A DNA stretch of 58,208 nucleotides, from NCBI GenBank assembly GCA_039111535.1, contig JBCCIM010000016.1, positions 1-58,208 of the forward strand, given 5' to 3'. Below the pieces are notes generated by a model that was not told the origin of the DNA, made no database searches, and saw nothing but the letters and a program-made list of their open reading frames with translations. A program made the position numbers and the translations under genes. Below, in pieces: positions 51,674 through 58,208 of the stretch (position 1 is its first letter; each line of letters begins with the position of its first letter). This DNA is from Bacteroidota bacterium (GTDB lineage: Bacteria > Bacteroidota > Rhodothermia > Rhodothermales > JAHQVL01).

Positions 51674-53887
51674 CTATTCTATATCTAGCTGGGTTGCTTC
51701 ACATTCTGGCGCCCAGGCCCCTTCTGCATCACAATCATTCAGGTAGCGGACCGGCGCATTGAGGTTGTAAAATGCAAACGCCATTTTATCAGCCTGCTCC
51801 TGGATAATTTTGTAGGTCGGCTTGCCAGCACCGTGACCCGCATTGGTTTCGATACGGATGAGCGTAGGCTGCTCACAAGTCGCCTGGGCTTGCTGAAGGG
51901 CTGCGCCAAACTTGAACGAATGCGCCGGCACTACGCGGTCGTCGTGGTCACCGGTTGTAACCATCGTTGCAGGATAACACGTTCCTGCTTTCAGGTTATG
52001 GTACGGAGAATATCCTTTCAGGTAGGCGAACATTTCAGGACTCTCTTCAGCTGTGCCATAATCGTATGCCCAGCCGGCGCCGGCGGTGAACTTGTCGTAC
52101 CGCAGCATATCCAGCACGCCAACCGCAGGTAACGCCACCTTGGCCAGATCGGGCCGCTGCGTCATCGTAGCGCCTACGAGCAGGCCTCCATTTGATCCGC
52201 CGGAAATGGCAAGCTTTTCAGACGAGGTATACCCTTCGTCAATCAGAAATTCAGCAGCAGCAATAAAATCGTCGAACACATTCTGCTTTTGCATTTTGGT
52301 GCCGGAGACGTGCCATGCTTTACCGTACTCCCCACCGCCGCGCAAATTGGGTACGGCATAAACACCGCCGTTTTCCAACCAGATGATATTGGTTGTGCTA
52401 AATCCGGGGGTGAGGCTGACGTTGAATCCACCGTATCCATAAAGCATCGCAGGGTTGTTGCCGTCGAGCTTGAGGCCTTTACGGTGCGTGATCATCATTG
52501 GCACGCGGGTGCCGTCTTTGGATTCGTAGAAGACTTGTTTTGATGTGTAGTTCTCCGGGTTAAACGAAACACCGTTGCGTTTGTAAACGGCTGAAGCGCC
52601 GGCTTCTACGTCGTACGAAAAAATGGTGCTCGGCGTGATGTAATCGACATAGGTATAGTACAACAGGTTTTCAGCCCACTTGCCGCCGAAGCCATAAACC
52701 GATCCTTTGCCGGGAAGCGCAACTTCGCGTACCACGGTGCCTTCCAGGTCAACCTGTTGCACAACCGAAATTGCATCGCGCAGGTATTCTGCAAAGAAAT
52801 AGCCACCCCCCGTGCTAATACTCAACGGCTCATTGGCCTCGGGAATCACATCTTCCCAGTTCACAGGCGCAGGATTGGCTGCATATACCTTGACAAGCCG
52901 CTGGTTTGGCGCGTCCATGTTCGTCACAATGTACAGGGTCTCCCCTTCTGCATGGGCAACGTAGCTGTCGCTGTCAAAATTCTCAACAACAGGTACGATG
53001 GGAGCATTGGCGACCGACAAATCCTGGACATAAAGTTCGTTACCTGAAGTAGACGTAGCAGCAGAGATCACGAGCCATCGGTTGTCTTCCGTCACGCTGG
53101 CAAAGATGTAGCGGCGCGGTGTGGCTTCTCCACCAAAAACGAGCGCATCAGCATCCTGAGGGGTCCCGAGTTGGTGGTAATATAGCTTATGAAATTCGGT
53201 TTTACCGGAGAGATCGCTACCTTCATCGGGTTTGTCGTACGAGCTATAGTACAGGCCTTCGTTGCCTTTCCAGGAAATCCCCGAGAACTTGATGTCTACC
53301 AGCGTATCTTCGATAACCGACATATCCTCTGTATCGATCACAATGACCTTACGCCAATCTGATCCGCCTTCAGAGATAGAGTAGGCTGCCATGCTGCCAT
53401 CTTCAGTAAAGGAGATGCCTGACAGCGAGGTTGTCCCATCTTCAGAAAAACTATTGGGATCCAGAAATACTGTTGGGTCCTCGTTTCCTTTCTGCCGGTA
53501 CAAGACGTATTGGTTCTGCAGGCCATCGTTTTTATAGAAGTAGGTATAATCTCCTTCTTTGAAGGGTGCGCTGTACTTCTCAAAATTCCACAGTTTCTCC
53601 AGCCGGCTCCGGATGGCTTCTCTAAATGGAATTTGTTCAAGGTATCCGAAGGTGGCTTCGTTTTGACGGCCTACCCAATCAGTTGTCTCATCAGCCATGT
53701 CATCTTCGAGCCATCTGTAGGCATCTTCTACCGTTTCGTCATGGTAGGTATCAGAGACAGGAATTTTTTCCGTTTCTGGATAAGAAACCGGAATAGGATC
53801 ATAGTCGGCCATTGGTGCTTCGTTTTTCGCCGTACACCCTACAAGGGCAACGCATAACATACAGGATACAAGGGATTTGTAGTGCAT
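51674..53887 (-). CDS. Prolyl oligopeptidase-family serine peptidase (S9A), lipoprotein
   Basis: 737 residues from the ATG at 53887 (MHYKSLVSC..), whose lipobox VALVGC anchors it. The N-terminal propeller half is preceded by the usual DTYHDETVEDAYRWLED. The catalytic triad is visible: Ser in ISGGSNGGLLVGA (~562), Asp in TGDHDDRVVPAHS (~647), His in NAGHGAGKPTYK (~686). It cleaves short peptides after proline. The upstream start would add 20 non-signal residues. Confidence 0.95.
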   Translation of the reverse strand: MHYKSLVSCMLCVALVGCTAKNEAPMADYDPIPVSYPETEKIPVSDTYHDETVEDAYRWLEDDMADETTDWVGRQNEATFGYLEQIPFREAIRSRLEKLWNFEKYSAPFKEGDYTYFYKNDGLQNQYVLYRQKGNEDPTVFLDPNSFSEDGTTSLSGISFTEDGSMAAYSISEGGSDWRKVIVIDTEDMSVIEDTLVDIKFSGISWKGNEGLYYSSYDKPDEGSDLSGKTEFHKLYYHQLGTPQDADALVFGGEATPRRYIFASVTEDNRWLVISAATSTSGNELYVQDLSVANAPIVPVVENFDSDSYVAHAEGETLYIVTNMDAPNQRLVKVYAANPAPVNWEDVIPEANEPLSISTGGGYFFAEYLRDAISVVQQVDLEGTVVREVALPGKGSVYGFGGKWAENLLYYTYVDYITPSTIFSYDVEAGASAVYKRNGVSFNPENYTSKQVFYESKDGTRVPMMITHRKGLKLDGNNPAMLYGYGGFNVSLTPGFSTTNIIWLENGGVYAVPNLRGGGEYGKAWHVSGTKMQKQNVFDDFIAAAEFLIDEGYTSSEKLAISGGSNGGLLVGATMTQRPDLAKVALPAVGVLDMLRYDKFTAGAGWAYDYGTAEESPEMFAYLKGYSPYHNLKAGTCYPATMVTTGDHDDRVVPAHSFKFGAALQQAQATCEQPTLIRIETNAGHGAGKPTYKIIQEQADKMAFAFYNLNAPVRYLNDCDAEGAWAPECEATQLDIE

Positions 53888-54079
53888 GGAACAACACAAT
53901 TTGAGTGGGTGAAGACAAGAGCCAACAAGAAGCCTGCCGGCTCTCAATTACACAGCAACGCTACCCGCACAGGTGAATTGCAGGTAGCTCGCGTGTATTC
54001 AAAAAATGGATAGAGGGTTAAGTTCGCCTGTTCAGGCCCGTTTCTGTACGAGCCTATCGACAGGAAGTTGGCAATCAGG

Positions 54080-54469
54080 CTAAACAGTGATTTCGATTCT
54101 GTTGCCCTCCGGATCGAGCACAACGCTTTCGTAATAGCCATCCCCTGTACGGCGTGGCCCATCGATAACACGAAAGCCATCTTTTTTCAGTCGTGCGGTC
54201 AGGTCATCAACACGCTGCATCGAGCCAGTTGCAAAGGCAAGGTGAATGATACCTGTATACTGGGCTTCAATATCGTTTTTGTTTTCCGGGATGGTGGGCA
54301 TATACATCAACTCAAGGTTTGCGCCGGAAGCAAACGTGAGGAAATAAGACTCAAAATTCTTTTTCGTATTGGTGTACTTGGCGCCGGCCATACCGTCGAA
54401 ATAGGTTTCATAGAACTGCCGGAGTTGTTCAAGGTGTTGCGTCCAGATGGCAACATGATCAATTCGCAT
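54080..54469 (-). CDS. VOC-superfamily (glyoxalase/bleomycin-resistance-type) protein
   Basis: 129 residues. RIDHVAIWTQHLEQLRQFYE, GIIHLAFATGS and ESVVLDPEGNRIEI give the paired beta-alpha-beta-beta-beta units and metal-binding residues (His, Glu) of VOC enzymes. Substrate not determinable; with mgsA in the window a glyoxalase-I role is possible but unproven. Cytosolic, 33 bases past the RDD gene and likely cotranscribed with it. Confidence 0.88.
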   Translation of the reverse strand: MRIDHVAIWTQHLEQLRQFYETYFDGMAGAKYTNTKKNFESYFLTFASGANLELMYMPTIPENKNDIEAQYTGIIHLAFATGSMQRVDDLTARLKKDGFRVIDGPRRTGDGYYESVVLDPEGNRIEITV

Positions 54470-54501
54470 GGGCTAGAGCTGAGTGGAATGGTAAAAAACT
54501 A

Positions 54502-55098
54502 TCAAGAATGTACAACACGGGTACCGGCTGCCAGATCGTGCAACCCTCGTCGCTGACGATGTACAACTACACTCACCATTAATCCTCCCATGAGTATGCC
54601 ACAGGCAACAAAACCCCACCGAAAATCGGGGGCTTCAGCATACATCAAGGGCACAGGCAAGTTGTTCGCCAGATGTGCCAGCTCCCAGGGCAACAGCTTT
54701 ACTGCATTGCGCAATACGGCCTGTTTGGTGCTGATCCGTTTGAGTCCTGCTACTGTCCGTACCCGCAAGCCTAACAATTTCTTGCCGGGCGTAGTGCCAG
54801 ACGCCGCCTTTTCAAACAGTATAAAGTACAACCAGACAGGAAGGGAAACGGTGACGAGCGTATACATTTCTGTGTGCACGCCATCGTGAAACCAGGTTGC
54901 AGGGATGCCAATGAATTCACGCAGGGGCACCAATATAAGCAGTTGCGTAAGTACAAAGAAAGCAAAAGCGATAAAACAATCTGCGCCGTAGGCCAATCCT
55001 CTTTTTAAAAATCGTGCAGAAGTGGCTTCATCATGGGCGGTATCGCGTTGTTTTTTTGCTCCTGTCATACGTGTAGATCTCAAGTTACACCTTCTCAT
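54502..55098 (-). CDS. RDD-family membrane protein
   Basis: 198 residues from the ATG at 55098, with an alternative ATG at 55068. A basic N-terminus precedes helices near 40-60 and 80-100, and the conserved family pattern TPGKKLLGLRV and LRNAVKLLP is present; the end LHDLAAGTRVV is also characteristic. Function of RDD proteins is unknown, possibly transport-linked. Confidence 0.88.
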   Translation of the reverse strand: MRRCNLRSTRMTGAKKQRDTAHDEATSARFLKRGLAYGADCFIAFAFFVLTQLLILVPLREFIGIPATWFHDGVHTEMYTLVTVSLPVWLYFILFEKAASGTTPGKKLLGLRVRTVAGLKRISTKQAVLRNAVKLLPWELAHLANNLPVPLMYAEAPDFRWGFVACGILMGGLMVSVVVHRQRRGLHDLAAGTRVVHS

Positions 55099-55323
55099 TG
55101 CACGTTTACAAAGACCCAGAATACCCCCTGAAAAACTGGTTTCAATTTTTTAATACTGGCGTAACAAAATGATAACCGCCAGGGGCTTTTCGGATGACTA
55201 TGTAGCCATGTTTTTTCCTTATCTAAAAGACAGTTAAGCGTAGGCCATCTGCCTGTACGGGTCAGGCCCGAATACCTCTCTTGAATGACCAGATCAAGCA
55301 CTTGTGAATCTGCGCGACACCAA

Positions 55324-55345
55324 CCAGCCAAAAGAAACAGGCTGG
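55324..55345. promoter_or_regulatory. Short hairpin upstream of choice-of-anchor protein
   Basis: CCAGCC / GGCTGG 6-bp stem, 10-base loop, within the 294-base divergent gap 55099-55392 that otherwise holds no gene or clear promoter. No T tract. Confidence 0.35.
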
Positions 55346-55392
55346 CAGTCCTCTCTCAATGATAATCATACAATAGTACCCAACACAATCCC

Positions 55393-57285
55393 ATGACAAT
55401 AACCTGTTACAGAATAAGCCGGCACCTGCTTGCTGCCTTGACCCTGCTGTTTTTCTTCAGCGTACCTGCTACAGCCCAAATCTCACTGGAGAAAATTGGC
55501 GGCTATGAAACGGGCATCTTCGACGAAGGCGCTGCCGAAATTAGCACGTACGACGCGGCAACCTACCGGTTGTATGTGACCAATGCAGACGAAAAAACAA
55601 TCGACGTACTTGATCTGTCGGTACCTACGCATCCCCAGTTCCTGTTTTCCATTGACATCGAAGCGTACGGCGGGAACGTCAACAGCATAGATTTCTACGG
55701 AGATCGACTTGCAGCAGCTATTGAGGCAGACAATGCCCAGGCGCCGGGCGCCGTTGTATTCTTCGATGGAGAAGGCAATTACCTCAGCCAGGTCACAGTT
55801 GGCGCACTACCCGACATGCTGACCTTTACACCCAATGGCCGTTACGTCCTTGTTGCAAACGAAGGCGAACCTGACGATGACTATGTTGTGGATCCTGAGG
55901 GATCGGTAAGCATTATCCGCGTGCCGCACAAAGCCGGCAACGAGGAAGTAAGAACACTTGGCTTTAGTGCCTATAACTACGCCAAACTCGATAACAGCAT
56001 TCGCATCTTTGGCCCCGGTGCTACGGTGGCACAAGACCTCGAACCAGAGTATATCGCTGTATCTGACGACTCGCGTTACGCCTATGTTGCGCTCCAGGAG
56101 AACAATGCACTGGCCATCATCGACATCAAAAGCGCTAAGATCGTTGCGCTGAAAGGCCTCGGCTTTAAAGACCACAGCCTCTACGGCAACGGCATCGATG
56201 CGAGCAACAGAGATGATGCCATCAACATCGCCAACTGGCCCGTGTATGGCATCTACCATCCCGATGCAATTGATTACTACACAACCGGCGGTAACGGGTT
56301 TATCATCTCTGCAAACGAAGGGGACTCGCGCGATTACGATGGATATTCTGAAGAAGAACGTATCGGCGATCTGATGCTGGATCCTGCTGCATTTCCAAAT
56401 GCGGCCTACCTGCAGGAAGACGAAAACCTTGGCCGGCTGAAAATCACCCTCGCAAACGGCGACAAAAACGGAGATGGCTACTATGAAAAGCTGTTTGCTT
56501 ACGGCGCCCGTTCTTTCTCTATCTGGGATACAAGGGGTAACCAGGTGTATGACAGCGGCGACGAATTTGAGCAGATCACGGCTGACCTGATCCCCGACGA
56601 TTTCAACTCAACCAACGACGAAAACGACTCTTTCGATAACCGGAGCGACGACAAAGGTCCGGAGCCAGAAGGCATTGTGGTTGGTAAAGTGGATGGCACA
56701 CCTTACGCATTCATCGGCCTGGAGCGCGTTGGGGGCATCATGGTTTACAACGTTGCCCGTGCCAGAAACCCGCACTTTGTACAGTACGTCAACTCACGCG
56801 ATTTCAGCGGTGACGCAGAAGCCGGCACAGCGGGCGACCTCGCCCCCGAAGGGCTTGTATTTATTCCTGCCCATGACAGTCCAAACGGCTATCCGCTGCT
56901 GGTTGTCTCTTACGAAGTAAGTGGTTCTGTGGCAATTTTTCAGGTCAACAACGCCCACGCTGGTGTTGCTGGCGATCAGGGACGCGACATACTCGAACTG
57001 CAGACGGATACTACAACGCCCGAAGCATTTGAACTTGCGCCGGCATACCCGAACCCGTTCAACCCTTCAGCGCAGATTGCATTCAGTGTACCTGAAGCAA
57101 GCAATGTACGCGTGGCGGTATACAATACACTTGGCCAGGAAGTAAGCTTGCTCTTGCAGGGCGAAGTTGCCGCCGGCCGGCACGAAGTGACCTTCAATGC
57201 CGGCAACCTACCAAGCGGTGCCTACCTCGTGCGCATGCAGACCGCGGCCGGTGTATTTACCCAGCGGGTTACGCTCCTGAAGTAA
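55393..57285 (+). CDS. Choice-of-anchor-I protein with T9SS type-A sorting domain
   Basis: 630 residues. Signal peptide ends PATAQ. The body is a propeller of the choice-of-anchor-I family (YRLYVTNADEKTIDVLDLS, TPNGRYVLVANEGEPDDDY, GFIISANEGDSRDYDGY, FIGLERVGGIMVYNV). The last ~80 residues are the T9SS tail: PAYPNPFNPSAQIAFSVP, VRVAVYNTLGQEVSLL, AGRHEVTFNAGNLPSGAYLV, VTLLK. It should be exported through the type IX system and remain on the surface or be released. Phosphatase-like function is guessed for relatives only. Confidence 0.92.
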   Translation: MTITCYRISRHLLAALTLLFFFSVPATAQISLEKIGGYETGIFDEGAAEISTYDAATYRLYVTNADEKTIDVLDLSVPTHPQFLFSIDIEAYGGNVNSIDFYGDRLAAAIEADNAQAPGAVVFFDGEGNYLSQVTVGALPDMLTFTPNGRYVLVANEGEPDDDYVVDPEGSVSIIRVPHKAGNEEVRTLGFSAYNYAKLDNSIRIFGPGATVAQDLEPEYIAVSDDSRYAYVALQENNALAIIDIKSAKIVALKGLGFKDHSLYGNGIDASNRDDAINIANWPVYGIYHPDAIDYYTTGGNGFIISANEGDSRDYDGYSEEERIGDLMLDPAAFPNAAYLQEDENLGRLKITLANGDKNGDGYYEKLFAYGARSFSIWDTRGNQVYDSGDEFEQITADLIPDDFNSTNDENDSFDNRSDDKGPEPEGIVVGKVDGTPYAFIGLERVGGIMVYNVARARNPHFVQYVNSRDFSGDAEAGTAGDLAPEGLVFIPAHDSPNGYPLLVVSYEVSGSVAIFQVNNAHAGVAGDQGRDILELQTDTTTPEAFELAPAYPNPFNPSAQIAFSVPEASNVRVAVYNTLGQEVSLLLQGEVAAGRHEVTFNAGNLPSGAYLVRMQTAAGVFTQRVTLLK

Positions 57286-57316
57286 TATCTTTTATTTGAT
57301 GCTGCACAGTTAACAG

Positions 57317-57357
57317 CAGAAAGCCTGGCCGGTACGCGGTCAGGCTTTCTGTTTTTT
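57317..57357 (+). terminator. Rho-independent terminator
   Basis: CAGAAAGCCTG / CAGGCTTTCTG (11 bp perfect), followed by TTTTTT, 31 bases past the stop codon of the choice-of-anchor gene. Confidence 0.93.
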
Positions 57358-57674
57358 ACAGACCAGATTCAATAACAATGGCAGGTGGATAAACCCCGGG
57401 TATTGGATGCCAACAGCCCATCCCTTTTCCGCATCACATACCAGACGTACTGAACAATCTTTTGAGGAAATAAATTCTACCTGCTGAAGCAAATCATCGC
57501 CCCCGCTTGCCCGGCATCCCAAAGCGCACCTCCCCCCAAGAGCACATCAAGGACGCGCTTGACTCCACAGCGACTCGATCGCGTCGACCCACACGTATCC
57601 TGGCCCATACGTGACTGAGTATTCTCTGGCAACACATACACGATGTCCCTTTGCCCTTGCCATATTACTGCACT
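57358..57674. other. Gene-free stretch before the receiver gene
   Basis: 317 bases with no convincing gene or repeat; presumably carries the promoter of the receiver-domain gene. A minus-strand open frame across it is antisense to the receiver and has no signature. Confidence 0.4.
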
Positions 57675-58064
57675 ATGGAAATCCCAGTATCGCTTGAAAT
57701 CCTTCTTGTAGAAGACAACGAATTGCACCAGGAGCTTATCGTCCGGATGCTGGAACTGGTCGGCTACTCTGCAGACGTTGTAAACAGCGGAGAAGAAGCC
57801 CTTGAGGCGATCCAGAAAAAGGACTACACCCTCATCCTGATGGACCTCGCCATGCCGCGGCTCGATGGCTTTGCTACCACACAACACATCAGCAACAACG
57901 ATTTGCCCGATGATCCTTACATCATCGCCGTTACAGCGCTAACCATGGACAACCCACGGGAAGCCTGCAGGAAAGCCGGCATGGACGATGTATTGCAAAA
58001 ACCTGTACTCATCGACGACTTCCGCGCAGCACTCGCCCGCTTCTACACAACACAGTACTCCTGA
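57675..58064 (+). CDS. CheY-like single-domain response regulator
   Basis: 129 residues from the ATG at 57675 (MEIPVSLEILLVEDN..); a TTG eight codons earlier is less likely. Phosphoacceptor Asp in LILMDLAMPRLDG, acidic pair in LVEDN, Thr in AVTAL, Lys in QKPV. There is no output domain, so it acts on a partner such as a histidine phosphotransferase or hybrid kinase, none of which is adjacent. Confidence 0.93.
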   Translation: MEIPVSLEILLVEDNELHQELIVRMLELVGYSADVVNSGEEALEAIQKKDYTLILMDLAMPRLDGFATTQHISNNDLPDDPYIIAVTALTMDNPREACRKAGMDDVLQKPVLIDDFRAALARFYTTQYS

Positions 58065-58100
58065 AAAAATGACCAAATCCTGTGGGATTGGGTCTGTTAC

Positions 58101-58130
58101 AGGTTGAAAGTTACTGGTTGAAGGTTTTTG
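58101..58130. repeat. GGTTGAAGGTT-type intergenic repeat, copy C
   Basis: AGGTTGAAAGTTACTGGTTG and GGTTGAAGGTTTTTG, overlapping, between the receiver gene and the convergent partial gene. Matches copy B without its hairpin. Confidence 0.7.
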
Positions 58131-58143
58131 GGTTTGCTCGGGG

Positions 58144-58208
58144 TTAGTCTTCGGCTTGCATCCTGGTGGCGATGTGTTCTACTTCTGTCCAGGCCCGCAG
58201 GTAGTTGC
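58144..58208 (-). CDS. 3' end of an unidentified gene (partial)
   Basis: The last 20 codons of a minus-strand reading frame running off the window: NYLRAWTEVEHIATRMQAED then TAA at 58144-58146. Too short to identify. It converges on the receiver gene. Confidence 0.5.
   Translation of the reverse strand, partial: NYLRAWTEVEHIATRMQAED

Noticed and set aside
55095-55331. 78-codon minus-strand frame between RDD and choice-of-anchor genes
   Set aside because: Low plausibility composition, no ribosome site, occupies a divergent promoter region.
57477-57887. 136-codon minus-strand frame over the receiver gene
   Set aside because: Antisense to an intact CheY-like domain and without motifs.

Overview
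The window looks like a stretch of chromosome from a marine member of the Rhodothermota / wider Bacteroidota (FCB) group. The evidence is a TonB-dependent receptor with an N-terminal carboxypeptidase-regulatory-like domain, a PorV/PorQ-type outer-membrane protein, two secreted proteins ending in type IX secretion (T9SS) type-A-like sorting domains, one with the PNPFNPS signature, a BNR/VPS10-type secreted protein, and many lipoproteins with short lipoboxes. Base composition is about 50-55% GC. I see no phage, transposase, integrase, CRISPR array or tRNA/rRNA gene. Most of the window is ordinary chromosomal gene content with strand switches every few genes.

Layout. 1-6.6 kb: small membrane PH-domain protein, a beta-barrel protein, an AcuI-type reductase followed by an FAD amine oxidase, a TonB-type energy transducer, and a Nudix hydrolase coupled to a lipoprotein with a carbohydrate-binding-like C-terminus. 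6.7-14.9 kb (minus strand): TonB-dependent receptor, then a 1164-residue secreted sorting-domain protein, then PorV/PorQ, with a hairpin between the first two and a strong terminator at the end. 14.9-15.5 kb: a long divergent control region with several inverted and direct repeats. 15.5-20.2 kb: a small barrel protein, SCO and PCuAC copper chaperones, a mono-heme lipoprotein and a 7-heme TPR cytochrome, that is, cytochrome-oxidase copper loading and electron transfer at the envelope. 20.4-25.3 kb: MsrB, cytochrome P450, Tex, methylglyoxal synthase. 25.5-30.2 kb: BlaI/M56 sensor-protease pair, degenerate repeats, a small membrane protein, an ECF sigma factor and a divergent lipoprotein. 30.3-33.3 kb: YdeP-type molybdoenzyme with MobA, which makes the guanine-dinucleotide form of its cofactor. 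33.2-38.9 kb (minus): lactonase, M28 peptidase, ROK protein, DsbD. 39.0-41.4 kb (minus): prfA and the rpsF-rpsR-rplI ribosomal operon. 41.5-47.7 kb: a pair of membrane-anchored coiled-coil proteins, a methyltransferase, a regulator-like membrane protein, a HAD-IG nucleotidase, and a SIS/ROK sugar pair. 47.9-58.2 kb: VPS10/BNR protein, DUF4395 protein, prolyl oligopeptidase, VOC and RDD proteins, a choice-of-anchor-I protein with a T9SS tail, a CheY-like receiver, and the tail of one more gene.

The most unusual signals are at the DNA level. The palindrome GCCGGC is strongly enriched across most of the window but nearly absent from the 8-kb receptor/PorV operon. Three families of short intergenic repeats recur (a GAATATCGAAC inverted repeat, a GGTTGAAGGTT repeat with a hairpin inserted in one copy, and a pair of ~70-bp degenerate copies after the M56 gene). 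The divergent region at 15.0-15.4 kb holds paired sites at helical spacing. At the protein level the most interesting items are an M56 sensor without a penicillin-binding-type sensor domain, two ROK proteins lacking the usual zinc cysteines, the overlapping coiled-coil pair, and a Tex protein with a 15-bp tandem-repeat-encoded basic tail. I did not find a clear-cut new defence or mobile system.
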